The notes below the pieces were generated by a model, which saw nothing but the letters and a program-made list of their open reading frames with translations, was not told the origin of the DNA and made no database searches. From Halopseudomonas salina (GTDB lineage: Bacteria; Pseudomonadota; Gammaproteobacteria; Pseudomonadales; Pseudomonadaceae), in assembly GCF_008641105.1 (NCBI RefSeq), contig NZ_VTTI01000010.1, positions 1-64,000 on the forward strand: a DNA stretch of 64,000 nucleotides. Reading direction: 5' to 3'. The translations under genes and the position numbers were made by a program. Shown piece by piece: positions 44,795 to 54,617 of the stretch. The first letter of the stretch is position 1; each line of letters opens with the position of its first letter.

Positions 44795-45409
44795 TTAAAG
44801 TACCTTGATCAGCTCAATATCGAATATCAGCGTGCTGTGCGGCGGAATGCTACCCGCGGCGCGGCCACCGTAAGCCAGTTCCGGCGGGATGAACAGCCGC
44901 CATTTGGCGCCTTCCTGCATGAGCTGCAAGGCCTCGGTCCAGCCGGCAATAACGCCGCCCACCGGAAACTCCGCAGGCTCGCCGCGCTTGTATGAACTGT
45001 CGAACACTTCCCCGCCAATCAAGGTACCTTCGTAGTGGGTGCGCACGGTGGAGGACGCGACAGGAGTCGCTCCGTCGCCCGCATTGACGACCTCGTATTG
45101 CAGACCCGAGTCCAGGGTAATCACACCAGGGCGCTCCGCATTCTGTGCCAGGAAATCGATTCCTGCCTTGCCTGCCTCGCGAGCCGCCTCTTCAGCAACG
45201 GCCTGCATTTTCGCCTGCAAACCCTGGAAGGCCTCCTGCAGTGCAGCTTCGTCCACCTGGCTCGGCTGCTGAGTAAAAGCATCGCGCAGGCCAGCGACCA
45301 CCAGATCAATCGTCAGATCAGGGATGTTGCTGGTCAGTAATTGGTCGCCCATCTGTCGGCCAATGCCGTAGCTGACGCGCTTTTCGTCTGTATCAAAGGT
45401 ATCGCTCAT
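44795..45409 (-). CDS. fklB: FKBP-type peptidyl-prolyl isomerase, FklB type
   Basis: A 204-residue FKBP22-like protein: an N-terminal helical dimerisation part (YGIGRQMGDQLLTSNI, about 15-30; long helix about 50-88) and a C-terminal FKBP domain (about 105-204) with VRTHYEGTLIGGEVFDSS, WTEALQLMQEGAKW and PPELAYGGRAAGSIPPHSTL. There is no signal peptide, so it acts in the cytoplasm. GGGAGTACC is near the start. Confidence 0.93.
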   Translation of the reverse strand: MSDTFDTDEKRVSYGIGRQMGDQLLTSNIPDLTIDLVVAGLRDAFTQQPSQVDEAALQEAFQGLQAKMQAVAEEAAREAGKAGIDFLAQNAERPGVITLDSGLQYEVVNAGDGATPVASSTVRTHYEGTLIGGEVFDSSYKRGEPAEFPVGGVIAGWTEALQLMQEGAKWRLFIPPELAYGGRAAGSIPPHSTLIFDIELIKVL

Positions 45410-45527
45410 ACCGGTACTCCCTGGAAATTAGCCATAAAGCCTGCCATAAAGCTGGGAGGAATTCATTAAACGGCGCCAGTCCGTTACAATGCCGGCCTTT
45501 TTCGTCCTCCCTAAACGAGATACCGCC

Positions 45528-46820
45528 ATGCTGGAAAAGCTATTCCAACTGCAAGCTCACGGCACCAGCGTGCGCACCGAAGTGATTGCCGGCCTGACGA
45601 CGTTTCTGACCATGGCCTATATCATTTTCGTCAACCCGATGATGATGGCAGACGCGGGTATCGATCCCGGTGCTGCCTTCGTAGCGACCTGTCTGGCGGC
45701 AGCCATCGGCTCGCTGATCATGGGCCTGTGGGCGAATTACCCGATTGCACTGGCACCGGGCATGGGTTTGAATGCCTTCTTCAGCTACACCGTCGTCGGT
45801 TCTATGGGTTACAGCTGGGAAGTCGCACTGGGCGCGGTCTTTATCTCAGGCTTTCTGTTCTTTCTGCTGAGCATATTCAAGGTCCGCGAATGGATCATCA
45901 ACAGCATTCCAATGGCACTGCGCTCAGCAATAGCCGCCGGCATTGGACTCTTTCTGGCGCTGATCGCACTGAAGAACGCCGGCCTGGTCGTTGACCACCC
46001 TGCCACGCTGGTGACCCTGGGTGACTTGTCGCAACCCGCACCGCTGCTGGCAGGCCTGGGATTCGCCATTATCGTAGCCCTGGCGTATCGGCAAATCACC
46101 GGAGCGGTGATGATCGGTATATTGGTGATTACCGGCATCAGCCTGCTTGCCGGCTTTAGCCAGGCAAATGGCGTAGTTTCGGCACCGCCGAGCCTTGAAC
46201 CGACCTTCCTGGCACTGGATATCCGCGGAGCCATGGAGATAGGCATGCTCAGCGTGATCTTCGCCTTTCTGTTCGTAGACCTGTTCGATACCTCGGGAAC
46301 ACTGATCGGCGTGGCGCAGAGGGCCAACCTGGTAGAAGCAGACGGCAAATTACCGCGCCTGGGCCGCGCCCTCATGGCCGACAGCACCGCCACCATGGCC
46401 GGCGCCGCCATGGGCACCTCCACCACTACCAGCTATATAGAATCGGCGGCAGGCACGGCTGCAGGCGGCCGTACCGGCCTGACCGCTTGCGTTGTGGCCT
46501 TACTGTTTCTGATCAGCCTGTTCTTCTCGCCACTGGCCGGCGCCGTTCCTGCCTTTGCCACGGCACCTGCGTTGCTGTTTGTTGCTGTATTGATGACCGG
46601 CGGCCTGGTACAGGTCGATTGGGAAGACCTGACGGTCGCAGCCCCTGTGGTTATCACGGCCATCACCATGCCGCTGACCTTCTCCATCGCCAACGGCATT
46701 GCACTGGGCTTTATCAGCTGGACGTTGATCAAGCTACTGGCCGGCCGCTGGCGTGATCTGAACCCCAGCCTCTATGCTCTGGCGGCCCTTTTCATCATCA
46801 AACTTGCGTTGTTCAACTGA
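45528..46820 (+). CDS. NCS2/AzgA-type purine permease
   Basis: A 430-residue membrane transporter with about 13 helices and the AzgA-subfamily marks [17 protein letters not shown] (about 23-39), [10 protein letters not shown] (about 81-90), [13 protein letters not shown] (about 250-262) and [14 protein letters not shown] (about 291-304). It probably imports adenine, guanine or hypoxanthine with protons; which one cannot be told. The ATG at 45528 gives the family N-terminus [13 protein letters not shown]. Its stop overlaps the trmA start (ATGATG region). Confidence 0.9.
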   Translation: MLEKLFQLQAHGTSVRTEVIAGLTTFLTMAYIIFVNPMMMADAGIDPGAAFVATCLAAAIGSLIMGLWANYPIALAPGMGLNAFFSYTVVGSMGYSWEVALGAVFISGFLFFLLSIFKVREWIINSIPMALRSAIAAGIGLFLALIALKNAGLVVDHPATLVTLGDLSQPAPLLAGLGFAIIVALAYRQITGAVMIGILVITGISLLAGFSQANGVVSAPPSLEPTFLALDIRGAMEIGMLSVIFAFLFVDLFDTSGTLIGVAQRANLVEADGKLPRLGRALMADSTATMAGAAMGTSTTTSYIESAAGTAAGGRTGLTACVVALLFLISLFFSPLAGAVPAFATAPALLFVAVLMTGGLVQVDWEDLTVAAPVVITAITMPLTFSIANGIALGFISWTLIKLLAGRWRDLNPSLYALAALFIIKLALFN

Positions 46821-47905
46821 TGAGCCTGTCCTTCGATCCTGCCGAATACGAACAGCAACTTGCAGCCAAGCGCCAGCGCCTGGTTGAGCTCCTGAAACCC
46901 TTCAACGCCCCTGAACCGGAGGTGTTCGAGTCTCCGCGGGAGCATTTCCGCCTGAGAGCCGAATTCCGGCTCTGGTATGAGGATGGCAAGCCGTACTACG
47001 CCATGTTTGAGAAGGGCAACAAATACAAGCCAATCCTGATCGACCAACTGCCCATCGCCAGCCGTCGCATCAACGAACTGATGGGGCCGTTATTAGAAGC
47101 CTGCAGAGCCGAACCAATGCTGGGGCGCAAGCTGTTTCAGGTCGAGTTTCTCACCACGCTGTCGGGCGAAGCCTTGGTCAGCTTGTGCTATCACCGCCCG
47201 ATTGATGAAACCTGGGACGCGGCTGCGCAGCGCCTTGCAGACCAGCTCGACATCCTGGTGATTGGCCGAAGCCGAGGCCGTAAGCGTGTGCTTTCACGGG
47301 ACCATGTCATTGAAGAACTGGAAGTCAATGGCCGGACCTGGCGCTACCAACAGGTAGAAGGCGGCTTCACCCAGCCCAACGGCAACGTGAATCAGCACAT
47401 GCTGAGCTGGGCTCAGGACGCTGCCGGCAGCAACGATGACGACCTGCTGGAGCTCTATTGCGGTAACGGCAACTTCACGCTGCCGCTATCGACATGCTTT
47501 CGCAAGGTGATGGCCACCGAGCTGGCCAAAAGCTCGGTTTATTCAGCTATTACCAATATGGAAATGAACGGCGTAGAAAACGTCACCCTGGTGCGGCTGG
47601 CAAGTGAAGAAGTAACCCAGGCGTTGACTGGCGTACGCGAATTCCGCCGGTTACAGGGTATCGACCTACAGAGCTTCGACTTCGGTACGGTGTTCGTCGA
47701 TCCACCCCGAGCAGGTCTTGATCCGGCCACGCTGGAGCTGGTCAGGGGCTACAAGCGAATATTTTATATTTCCTGTAATCCGGAAACCCTGGCGGCGAAT
47801 TTGCTGGACCTGTCCAGCACGCACCGGGTAACCCGATGCTCACTCTTTGATCAGTTTCCCTATACCCACCATATGGAGAGTGGGGTGTTGCTGGAAAGAG
47901 TCTGA
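46820..47905 (+). CDS. trmA: tRNA (uracil-5-)-methyltransferase
   Basis: Makes m5U54 in the T-loop of tRNAs. The 361-residue enzyme has the SAM motif [14 protein letters not shown] (about 212-225), DPPRAGLD (about 294-301) and the catalytic Cys in [12 protein letters not shown] (about 319). The first residues ([12 protein letters not shown]) match TrmA rather than RlmC/RlmD. It is coupled to the purine permease by a one-base overlap and converges on pilE with 17 bases between. Confidence 0.96.
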   Translation: MSLSFDPAEYEQQLAAKRQRLVELLKPFNAPEPEVFESPREHFRLRAEFRLWYEDGKPYYAMFEKGNKYKPILIDQLPIASRRINELMGPLLEACRAEPMLGRKLFQVEFLTTLSGEALVSLCYHRPIDETWDAAAQRLADQLDILVIGRSRGRKRVLSRDHVIEELEVNGRTWRYQQVEGGFTQPNGNVNQHMLSWAQDAAGSNDDDLLELYCGNGNFTLPLSTCFRKVMATELAKSSVYSAITNMEMNGVENVTLVRLASEEVTQALTGVREFRRLQGIDLQSFDFGTVFVDPPRAGLDPATLELVRGYKRIFYISCNPETLAANLLDLSSTHRVTRCSLFDQFPYTHHMESGVLLERV

Positions 47906-47922
47906 TAGCGCCTGGCAAGGCG

Positions 47923-48318
47923 TCACTCTCTCCAGCATTTATCGTCTGCCGGAGTTGTCTGACCCAGCGCATTTATCGTCATGGTTGCACAGTCATCTCC
48001 CGCCATTACACCACCAGCAACTGCGGTAGCCGTAATAAGATAGCCTCCGTCAGTGCCCGCTCCGTTGGCGAGAGCCACGTTATAAACAGCGTCCCCTGTT
48101 ATAGGGCTGCGAGTGGGTATCGGCGCGCCGGCGTAGGCACCAGTACGCGAAAACTGACGCTCCGTCACCTGCGCGGCCTCAAACAGCACCGCGGAGGCCT
48201 CCGCGCGACGGGTCTTCTTCGTGTACTCAACATAACTCGGGTACGCGATGGCCGCCAGAATGCCTACAATGGCGACCACAATCATGACCTCGATCAAAGT
48301 AAATCCCTTGCTTCTCAT
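47923..48318 (-). CDS. pilE: Type IV minor pilin PilE
   Basis: A 131-residue pilin-like protein with a very short leader MRSKG, then [24 protein letters not shown], Glu+5 present, and a small C-terminal globular part with two cysteines (DDCATM and KCW). It ends the minor pilin operon, 9 bases after pilY1. In P. aeruginosa a small pilY2 lies between pilY1 and pilE; there is no room for it here. Confidence 0.92.
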   Translation of the reverse strand: MRSKGFTLIEVMIVVAIVGILAAIAYPSYVEYTKKTRRAEASAVLFEAAQVTERQFSRTGAYAGAPIPTRSPITGDAVYNVALANGAGTDGGYLITATAVAGGVMAGDDCATMTINALGQTTPADDKCWRE

Positions 48319-48327
48319 AGCACTTCC

Positions 48328-51300
48328 TTATTGCAGCTGTCGCCACATGATACGACGGGATAGCCCAGAAGCGGCAGCTCTTTCATCAAGGAATAGAGTC
48401 TGACCTGTGGACAGCAAGACAGCTTTGGTTTGCGTCGGCTTGTCATCACCTCGATCGATAATGACAGGCAAACCAGGTAGCCCCTCATTGATATCGATGC
48501 CCGCAACAATCGAGTCATTATCGTCGATCCTGCCATCCCTGTTGGTATCCAGCACCTCATAATTGAGCATACCGCCTGTGAGTAGATCGAGCTCAACAAG
48601 TCGACCACTACCCGAGCTAACACAAGGGTCCTCAGCATCAATGATCGCCGTTACAAAGACTACCCGGCCCTCTGTTGTCTGAGCCGGGAAGATCACCCGC
48701 TCACCCTCGGCGACACCGTTATAAATCAAAGGCAGATACCACCCTTTCTGCGTGTTGAAGTCGACCGGGTTGGCGCTGGTGCGGAAGTAGTCCTGACCAC
48801 CGATCGTAACCTCATCAGTAATGGACTGAGGCTGCAGATTTGCCAGCACAACCTCCCCGGTGTTTGTCGGAGAGTCCCAGATCGAGTAAAACGCCTGCTG
48901 AGTCTTTGTCAGCTTGTCTGGGGCTTCGGCCAACTTACCCGTGCCGAACGATACCAGGTGCCCCCCTTGGGGATGTTCGGTAATCAGCGGATACGTTGTA
49001 ATCGGCTGTGTTGAACCAGCAGCAAACAATTTGCTTGCAGACCAGTCGCTTTCCAATGTCGAAGAGGTATCAAACTTCCAGAGATTGCCGCGCAGGTCAC
49101 CGGCATAGATCTTCTCGATCTGGTGCTGCGCGTTTACCACGATCTGTGGAGAGGCCAGCCCCGAGCCCCTCGCCTGCTCAGCTGCTGTCCCGGAGGTGTT
49201 CTCATCTACAACAATCTTGCGAACCAGGGCGCCCGTTGCCAGGTCGACAATGTAAAGAGCTGCCTTGCCAGTATGACTACCATATCCATTGCCGAAAACT
49301 GCGACCCACTGGTTATCCTTGGTTCTAGCAATCGCAGCACGGGAGTATGTGTAGCCAAGGTCATTCCACTGGTTGGACGGCGTATTGGCAGCCGGAGGAG
49401 AGAGCTCCCAGAGCGCAGATGGCGTATTTGGATTGGTAGCGGTTTGTTGGAATAACCTGACAGCAAACATGCTCTTGCCGCCTGCGCCCATTCCAGAGAC
49501 GGCAACAGTTGACCAGGTAGAGCCAAGCTGGGCATCTGATACCGATATCTGCCCATCTACCAGGAACCGGTGAGTGCCGGACTCGGCATAATCAGGTTCA
49601 GCTACGATATTCAGGGAAGGGAGCACACTTGAGGGCATGTAGCCATAACGGTGCTGACCATTGTCCGCGTTTAGAATATGGAAAAAACCGTCATTGGCAT
49701 TAACGATCAGACTGGTCTCGAGCTCAGAAGTCTTGTAAGCCAAGTAACTATCGTAACTTAAATCTCCAACAATCGCAGACACGCTTTGCGTTTCGGGAGC
49801 TACTCGCTCAAGGGAAGAGTTGACGACATCGCCCAGCAAAACTGAACGACTGCGTAATCCGCTAATCGATGCGCCTTTGCTCCAGGACAACAAATCAGCA
49901 CCCGTAATAGGCGAACTTACCGAACCATTCAACTGTGCCTGCTGCGCAGGGGAAAGATTACCGTAAGCGAGAGTTACCGGCGCGTTAGTAGCGGTGTTAT
50001 AGCCCTGATAACTCGCGGGATTGAGGCTTGGTGTGAAGGTGTTATCCGTAGTCCAAAGCAACGTATCGGCGCGCCCTGTAACGGAGTTGAGACGATATGC
50101 TTCAATCGTGCCACTCCATGAGGAGGGCTCATAAAGGGTTTTGTAATAGACCGTATCGGCGGTTAAAGTCGCGGAACTCGAAGCACCTGCCCCACCGGAA
50201 CCTGCCTGAGCAGTGATGGCGTTGATTGCTTTAGACAGACTATCATTTAACTCGCTAGCATCATTGGCAGTGTAATATTCGCCATTGCCGTAATCAGCAG
50301 CATCTTCAAGCATGTCGTTGCTGGTAGCAAAGCCGACGGTGTATGTCTGCATGTTCTGTTTAGCAAAGCCTGCCGCGTTAAAGCTTTTGCCAGCCAAGTC
50401 AGGTGCGGTCGTATCGCGCAAGTCAATATCGTAAGCAAATTTGGCTATATCGTCTAGAAAGAGCGTGTCACCCTCGGCGTCGCCCGATGAATCATTACCG
50501 TCATTTCCACTATCACCATCCCAGTTAGGCAGGTTGTTATTGCCGGTCACACTGGGATTATTGCGCTTGGGGTCGTCATTAGGGAAACTTCGGTCAAAGG
50601 TCGGCAGACCATCAGTTACCACGATACTGAAAGTTCGCTGACAACGGTACTCAATAGGACTCTCGTAAGTACTGCTGCCCGATAGAGTCTGCAATCCTTG
50701 ATCGGGAGCCAGCCCCCTGAGATATCGCGTCATCTCATAATAACTTTCAGCCAGTGGAGTATTGGTCGAGGCATCTACATCATTCACCTCGTCTACAAAG
50801 TCCTCGAAATTGGTTTGAGCCTGAGACGCACTAGTGATCACTGAACCGGCAGGAGAAACGGTTTCAGAAAAATCCTTGACCTCGATTTGTAAAGACCCAC
50901 CCGGTCCGCGATTACCATCAGCAGGTGGGTTGAAAGTAAAAAGCCCATATCTTAAACCTCGGTTATCAGAAACGATTTGATTGGTCACCTCCCGTGCAAC
51001 GTTCATACGATAATCGTCAGGCAAAACGTTCCTCAAGTCGACCCCGTTGTTCGAGGTAGAAGGCCAAGTGTTATAAATATAGGATAAATATTTTCTGGTA
51101 TATCGAGTAAGTCCATTCCCAACTGGATCTGGAAGCATAAAACAGCGACGGTCGCTTACGTTATTACCACTCAAAAGGTACAAGGCAACACGGCCTGTAC
51201 TACATAATGACCCGATACCTCTGCTCAAATTTCCGAGTGTTATATTATCGTTGTCCGCTTCAAGGTATAATTCGACGGTCACATTACGACAGCCAAAGAA

Positions 51301-51540
51301 ATTACATCGCCTTTCAACCCTGCTTGTAGCATAAGCCACATTATCGTAGTTGCTAGCTGCTACTCCTGAAGGAGCTATCGCGTTCCGCATACTCCCCGAA
51401 TTATCCAGCAGAACAAGTACGTTCGGCGTCACAGCTGAGGCACTCAGAATCGGCGCTTGCACGGGAGAGAAGGCGTAAACTGGAGCGGTGACGAATCCGC
51501 TCAACAGGACACCCGAGGCAAAGCTGATTAACTTTTTCAT
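48328..51540 (-). CDS. pilY1: Type IV pilus tip adhesin/biogenesis factor PilY1
   Basis: A large pilus-associated protein for assembly, adhesion and surface sensing. The 1070-residue product has a signal peptide (MKKLISFASGVLLSGFVTAPVYA-type, cut near 23), a von Willebrand A-like domain with MIDAS motif DNSGSM (about 47-52), and a C-terminal beta-propeller (about 560-1060). A perfect EF-hand-like loop DTNRDGRIDDND lies at 998-1009. Start ATG 51540 has GGGAG eight bases upstream; the frame extends 25 codons further. The N-terminal half includes a Cys-rich stretch (RRCNFFGCRN). Confidence 0.95.
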   Translation of the reverse strand: MKKLISFASGVLLSGFVTAPVYAFSPVQAPILSASAVTPNVLVLLDNSGSMRNAIAPSGVAASNYDNVAYATSRVERRCNFFGCRNVTVELYLEADNDNITLGNLSRGIGSLCSTGRVALYLLSGNNVSDRRCFMLPDPVGNGLTRYTRKYLSYIYNTWPSTSNNGVDLRNVLPDDYRMNVAREVTNQIVSDNRGLRYGLFTFNPPADGNRGPGGSLQIEVKDFSETVSPAGSVITSASQAQTNFEDFVDEVNDVDASTNTPLAESYYEMTRYLRGLAPDQGLQTLSGSSTYESPIEYRCQRTFSIVVTDGLPTFDRSFPNDDPKRNNPSVTGNNNLPNWDGDSGNDGNDSSGDAEGDTLFLDDIAKFAYDIDLRDTTAPDLAGKSFNAAGFAKQNMQTYTVGFATSNDMLEDAADYGNGEYYTANDASELNDSLSKAINAITAQAGSGGAGASSSATLTADTVYYKTLYEPSSWSGTIEAYRLNSVTGRADTLLWTTDNTFTPSLNPASYQGYNTATNAPVTLAYGNLSPAQQAQLNGSVSSPITGADLLSWSKGASISGLRSRSVLLGDVVNSSLERVAPETQSVSAIVGDLSYDSYLAYKTSELETSLIVNANDGFFHILNADNGQHRYGYMPSSVLPSLNIVAEPDYAESGTHRFLVDGQISVSDAQLGSTWSTVAVSGMGAGGKSMFAVRLFQQTATNPNTPSALWELSPPAANTPSNQWNDLGYTYSRAAIARTKDNQWVAVFGNGYGSHTGKAALYIVDLATGALVRKIVVDENTSGTAAEQARGSGLASPQIVVNAQHQIEKIYAGDLRGNLWKFDTSSTLESDWSASKLFAAGSTQPITTYPLITEHPQGGHLVSFGTGKLAEAPDKLTKTQQAFYSIWDSPTNTGEVVLANLQPQSITDEVTIGGQDYFRTSANPVDFNTQKGWYLPLIYNGVAEGERVIFPAQTTEGRVVFVTAIIDAEDPCVSSGSGRLVELDLLTGGMLNYEVLDTNRDGRIDDNDSIVAGIDINEGLPGLPVIIDRGDDKPTQTKAVLLSTGQTLFLDERAAASGLSRRIMWRQLQ

Positions 51541-51601
51541 TGTAGTTCTCCCTGCCGTAACCGGTGTCGGCTGGCTTGGTAATCGCGCGGAGACAAACTG
51601 A

Positions 51602-52090
51602 TTAATTCTTTGCATAAATACTCTCCAGCGCGGTAGTGGTATTGCCCACAGTTGCCACTGAGGTGACGCGATACAACATCACACTTTCGCCTGGGTCGAC
51701 ATTAATGGCTGCGCTGGAAGTACCCAGTTTCTGAATCTGATAGAGACTATTGCCATCAGTCGCTGCTCTCCATATACCGCAAGCGCTGTTACCGTTCTGG
51801 GCAGCTGCGTTATCGAAGTCGGGTGTTCGGCACCCATTACCATTACATTGCGCACAAGCTGCCAGCGCGGCCGCGCTGTTGAGGTTGGCAATAAAGCCCT
51901 CACCTTCGCGCAAACCAGCTTCCGCATACTGGAAGGTGATAGTTTTGAATCGGGTATTACCCGACATCTTTTCCTGCAAGGTCGCACTCTTCATTGCTGA
52001 CACACCAACAATGGTCAGCAGGAGCAGGAAAATCAGGCTAACGAACAAAGCCACGCCACCCTGGGCCTTTTTCGGTGTGGTATTGAACAT
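51602..52090 (-). CDS. pilX: Minor pilin PilX
   Basis: A 162-residue PilX-type minor pilin. The leader MFNTTPKKAQGG is followed by VALFVSLIFLLLLTIVGVSAMKSATLQEKM, the PilX/PulK-like helix, where the usual Glu+5 is replaced. Cysteines AACAQCNGNGC occur near residue 80. ATG 52090 has AGGAAG six bases upstream; a second ATG at 52105 overlaps the pilW stop (ATGA) and may also be used, giving five more residues. Confidence 0.9.
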   Translation of the reverse strand: MFNTTPKKAQGGVALFVSLIFLLLLTIVGVSAMKSATLQEKMSGNTRFKTITFQYAEAGLREGEGFIANLNSAAALAACAQCNGNGCRTPDFDNAAAQNGNSACGIWRAATDGNSLYQIQKLGTSSAAINVDPGESVMLYRVTSVATVGNTTTALESIYAKN

Positions 52091-52101
52091 AAAGGGCTTC
52101 C

Positions 52102-52836
52102 TCATAACAACCGATTCCGCAAGGCTGCAACCACCGTGTATTCCTGCTCGGCGGTTCGTTGATTTTCGTCTTCAAGCACGAGTGCAATTCGTACGCTGCG
52201 AATAACGGCCGGATTGGGGACTAACCCTGGAGCAACATAGTTACCAGTCACGTAGGTATCACCAGCGTTAGCTGCAACACCAAACTGGATATCCAGGGAC
52301 TTGACGTTACCTATCAGTGGTTCGAAACCCGCGCCGCCGCCATAACGTACTTGGAGGACATTCTCAGCAGCGTCGAGTTGATATTCGATCTGGCGGATGG
52401 GCAGTGCGATCTCACCAGCCGGTGGGGTAGCCGACCCCACCTCCACACTTCCACCAGTCCGGCAGTCTGTCACCAGCGTCCAGTCGGCGTTGGAACTCTG
52501 ACCCACCGCCTGTGTCGCGTTGGAGGTGATAATCCGCAGCGTAGCGTTGGGACCATCCCAGGCAATCGGATTGTCAAAGGCAGCCGGTACATTTGTAATG
52601 GAGCCCGACGCAAGTGAGAGGCACCCAAACATGCCGGCCATGCGCAACTCCTGCGTCATACGAGTCAGCACGTAACGTGCATCTTCCTGCAAGGTGGCGG
52701 AGGCATCCTGAACTAACGCGGTCTGACGACTGCTGGCAAAAATCTGGGTTATGCCCAGCACCAGCACCAAGCCCAGCACCAGCGCAATCATGATCTCGAT
52801 AAGACCGAAACCCTTGCTGCTATTCTTGAACTTCAT
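52102..52836 (-). CDS. pilW: Minor pilin PilW
   Basis: A 244-residue minor pilin with leader MKFKNSSKGFG and helix LIEIMIALVLGLVLVLGITQIFASSRQTA, followed by a globular domain. GGGAGC precedes the ATG. Its start overlaps the pilV stop by ATGA, and its stop overlaps a possible pilX start the same way. It belongs to the PilVWX-FimU priming complex that starts pilus assembly with PilY1. Confidence 0.92.
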   Translation of the reverse strand: MKFKNSSKGFGLIEIMIALVLGLVLVLGITQIFASSRQTALVQDASATLQEDARYVLTRMTQELRMAGMFGCLSLASGSITNVPAAFDNPIAWDGPNATLRIITSNATQAVGQSSNADWTLVTDCRTGGSVEVGSATPPAGEIALPIRQIEYQLDAAENVLQVRYGGGAGFEPLIGNVKSLDIQFGVAANAGDTYVTGNYVAPGLVPNPAVIRSVRIALVLEDENQRTAEQEYTVVAALRNRLL

Positions 52837-53321
52837 GGGGCCGCTCCCACTGCATTGACTGCCACGTTGGTCGTGATCGCCAGTTCGCCTCGCTGGACAT
52901 TACCCTCAGCGTCTAATCCGCCAGCACGACCTTCCGACCAGCTCACTTCCACACTGACTTGCGAGCCGTTAACGTCTATCGAGCCAGCCCCATCAGGCAA
53001 AGCACTGACTGCATTGGCGAAATCGATCAGGTCAGTGGCCAATACACTGTTTGCTGAGCCGGGCACGGCCTCTATGTTCGCAATATCATATTGATCCAGT
53101 TGCACCGGGTCGGCATTCGCCCTGATGCGATCTATTACGTCATACACGATAAAGCTCGCCTGTGAGCTGAGTCGCGAGCTGTCGGTGTATTTCAACGCAT
53201 TAAGCTGCATTGCTGCAGCTCCGAGCACACCAATAGCCGTTACAAAAACGGCAATCATGACTTCAAGCAACGAAACCCCGCGCTGACGTTTGCTGCGTAC
53301 CAATCCGAGTTTACTTCTCAT
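52833..53321 (-). CDS. pilV: Minor pilin PilV
   Basis: A 162-residue minor pilin with a long basic leader (MRSKLGLVRSKRQRG) and the helix VSLLEVMIAVFVTAIGVLGAAAMQLNAL, Glu+5 present. ATG 53321 overlaps the fimU stop (ATGA). In P. aeruginosa PilV helps connect the minor pilins in the initiation complex. Confidence 0.92.
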   Translation of the reverse strand: MRSKLGLVRSKRQRGVSLLEVMIAVFVTAIGVLGAAAMQLNALKYTDSSRLSSQASFIVYDVIDRIRANADPVQLDQYDIANIEAVPGSANSVLATDLIDFANAVSALPDGAGSIDVNGSQVSVEVSWSEGRAGGLDAEGNVQRGELAITTNVAVNAVGAAP

Positions 53322-53773
53322 ATGCAGGACGCTCCCGTGAGAATTCTCCCGGTCGGGCACACCACCATACTTTTGGTAGAGTCGCCCCGGGTGTAATTGA
53401 ATACGACAGAATTGGCCGGCGTTTTCAGGCCGCCCAGGCTGTCGAACACAATCGTGTCAACATCACCTGTGGCTGTAATAGTCGCTCCAGAGGGAAGCCC
53501 TGCATAACGCCGTATGACTGTCCCATCGCGAACAATTTCCAGGTCCTGAGTCCAATCATCATCAGTGAGGGCGCTAACATTTACATCCTCGCTGTGATTG
53601 ATAGCCTCAAGCCTCGCCAAACTGAATGCACGGAGCAAATCGCTGAGATCAGAGTCAGCGCGTGAGCGTTCGAAGATCCCGCTAAACGCGGGAAAACCAA
53701 TAACGGTGACCAGAGCCAGCACCGCTATTGCGATCATCAACTCAATAAGAGTGAAACCCTTCACACTTTTCAT
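53318..53773 (-). CDS. fimU: Minor pilin FimU
   Basis: A 151-residue GspH/FimT-family minor pilin with leader MKSVKG and [26 protein letters not shown], Glu+5 present, then a beta-rich domain ending CPTGRILTGASC. ATG 53773 has GGGGA six bases upstream. It is the first gene of the fimU-pilVWX-pilY1-pilE operon, divergent from fimT. Confidence 0.9.
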   Translation of the reverse strand: MKSVKGFTLIELMIAIAVLALVTVIGFPAFSGIFERSRADSDLSDLLRAFSLARLEAINHSEDVNVSALTDDDWTQDLEIVRDGTVIRRYAGLPSGATITATGDVDTIVFDSLGGLKTPANSVVFNYTRGDSTKSMVVCPTGRILTGASCI

Positions 53774-53791
53774 CAAAATCCCCTTTATCAC

Positions 53792-53932
53792 GTGCTGACA
53801 CTATAGAAAGCCCGCCGCAAGCGGTCGCGTTCGTTTCGATAACCGGTAAGATCGAGGTGATGACAGGTCGAGACGTCATTTTCAAGGCATACACGGCAGT
53901 AGGCCTGTTTCACATTTCAGGGAGGATACCCC
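53792..53932. promoter_or_regulatory. Divergent fimU/fimT control region
   Basis: A 141-base spacer between two divergent minor pilin genes must hold both promoters. The only sequence of note is GCGTTCGTT (53827-53835), a partial match to the AlgR box ACCGTTCGTC. AlgR is known to drive the fimU operon in P. aeruginosa. No clear sigma-70 elements were picked out. Confidence 0.3.
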
Positions 53933-54451
53933 ATGCGTTCCCGTGGTTTTACTTTGATTGAGCTTATGGTGGCGCTGGCAGTGTTCGCGCTGCTGATCGG
54001 CATTGCGGTCCCCGGTTTCGGCAGCATGATAGACCAGCAGCGAATGAGCACAGGACTCAATAATCTGGGTTTGGGTCTGACAATGACCAGGGATGAGGCC
54101 GTGCGAATGAACCGCACTTTGACCCTCGCCCCTATCAGCGGGGACTGGAACGAGGGCTGGGTGATCTTTGTCGACACCAATAACGACGGGGTGCCCGATG
54201 GGGGAGAAAAGGTTTTACGCCATCTGCCTCCGGATACCCAACTGCGCGTACACGCAAACAAGCCGGTTTCCAGGTATGTGCGGTTCAATGCCCATGGTCA
54301 GACCGAGCTTCTCAATGGTGGCTTTCAGGCCGGTACCTTTCGGTTTTGCCCTTCCAAGTCGGGCGCAGAGGGGCGGAAATTGGTAATCAATCAGGTGGGG
54401 CGGTGGCGGGTCGAGCGCACAGTGATAGCTGCGAAGTATTGTGGGCCTTGA
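53933..54451 (+). CDS. fimT: Pilin-like protein FimT
   Basis: A 172-residue GspH/FimT-family protein with leader MRSRG and FTLIELMVALAVFALLIGIAVPGFG, Glu+5 present. GGGAGG lies eight bases before the ATG. In some bacteria FimT binds DNA for natural transformation; the basic C-terminus here (GRWRVERTVIAAKYC) would suit that, but this is inference. It is divergent from fimU, whereas in P. aeruginosa fimT and fimU point the same way. Confidence 0.88.
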   Translation: MRSRGFTLIELMVALAVFALLIGIAVPGFGSMIDQQRMSTGLNNLGLGLTMTRDEAVRMNRTLTLAPISGDWNEGWVIFVDTNNDGVPDGGEKVLRHLPPDTQLRVHANKPVSRYVRFNAHGQTELLNGGFQAGTFRFCPSKSGAEGRKLVINQVGRWRVERTVIAAKYCGP

Positions 54452-54485
54452 TGTTTTTGCTGGTAAAGCGGTAGGTCAAAATGGG

Positions 54486-54613
54486 CTCCCGCGTTCGCGG
54501 GAGTGACGGGGATACTGGCGGGAGTGACGGGAAGACTGGCGGGAGTGACGGGAGGACTGACGCGATTAAGAGGTACTGGGACCGGAGTGACGGGGCTGGG
54601 CCCGTCACTCCGG
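54486..54613. repeat. Hairpins and 21-base tandem repeat after fimT
   Basis: CTCCCGCG-TT-CGCGGGAG (54486-54503) is a perfect palindrome. GGAGTGACGGG then occurs four times, three of them at a 21-base period (from 54500). The last copy, CCGGAGTGACGGG (54582-54594), pairs exactly with CCCGTCACTCCGG (54601-54613) around GCTGGG, five bases from the argJ stop. It may serve as a convergent transcription end. Confidence 0.8.
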
Positions 54614-54617
54614 CGCT

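Noticed and set aside
52090..52105. Frameshift between pilW and pilX
   Set aside because: The overlap ATGA is a normal coupling; both proteins are full length.
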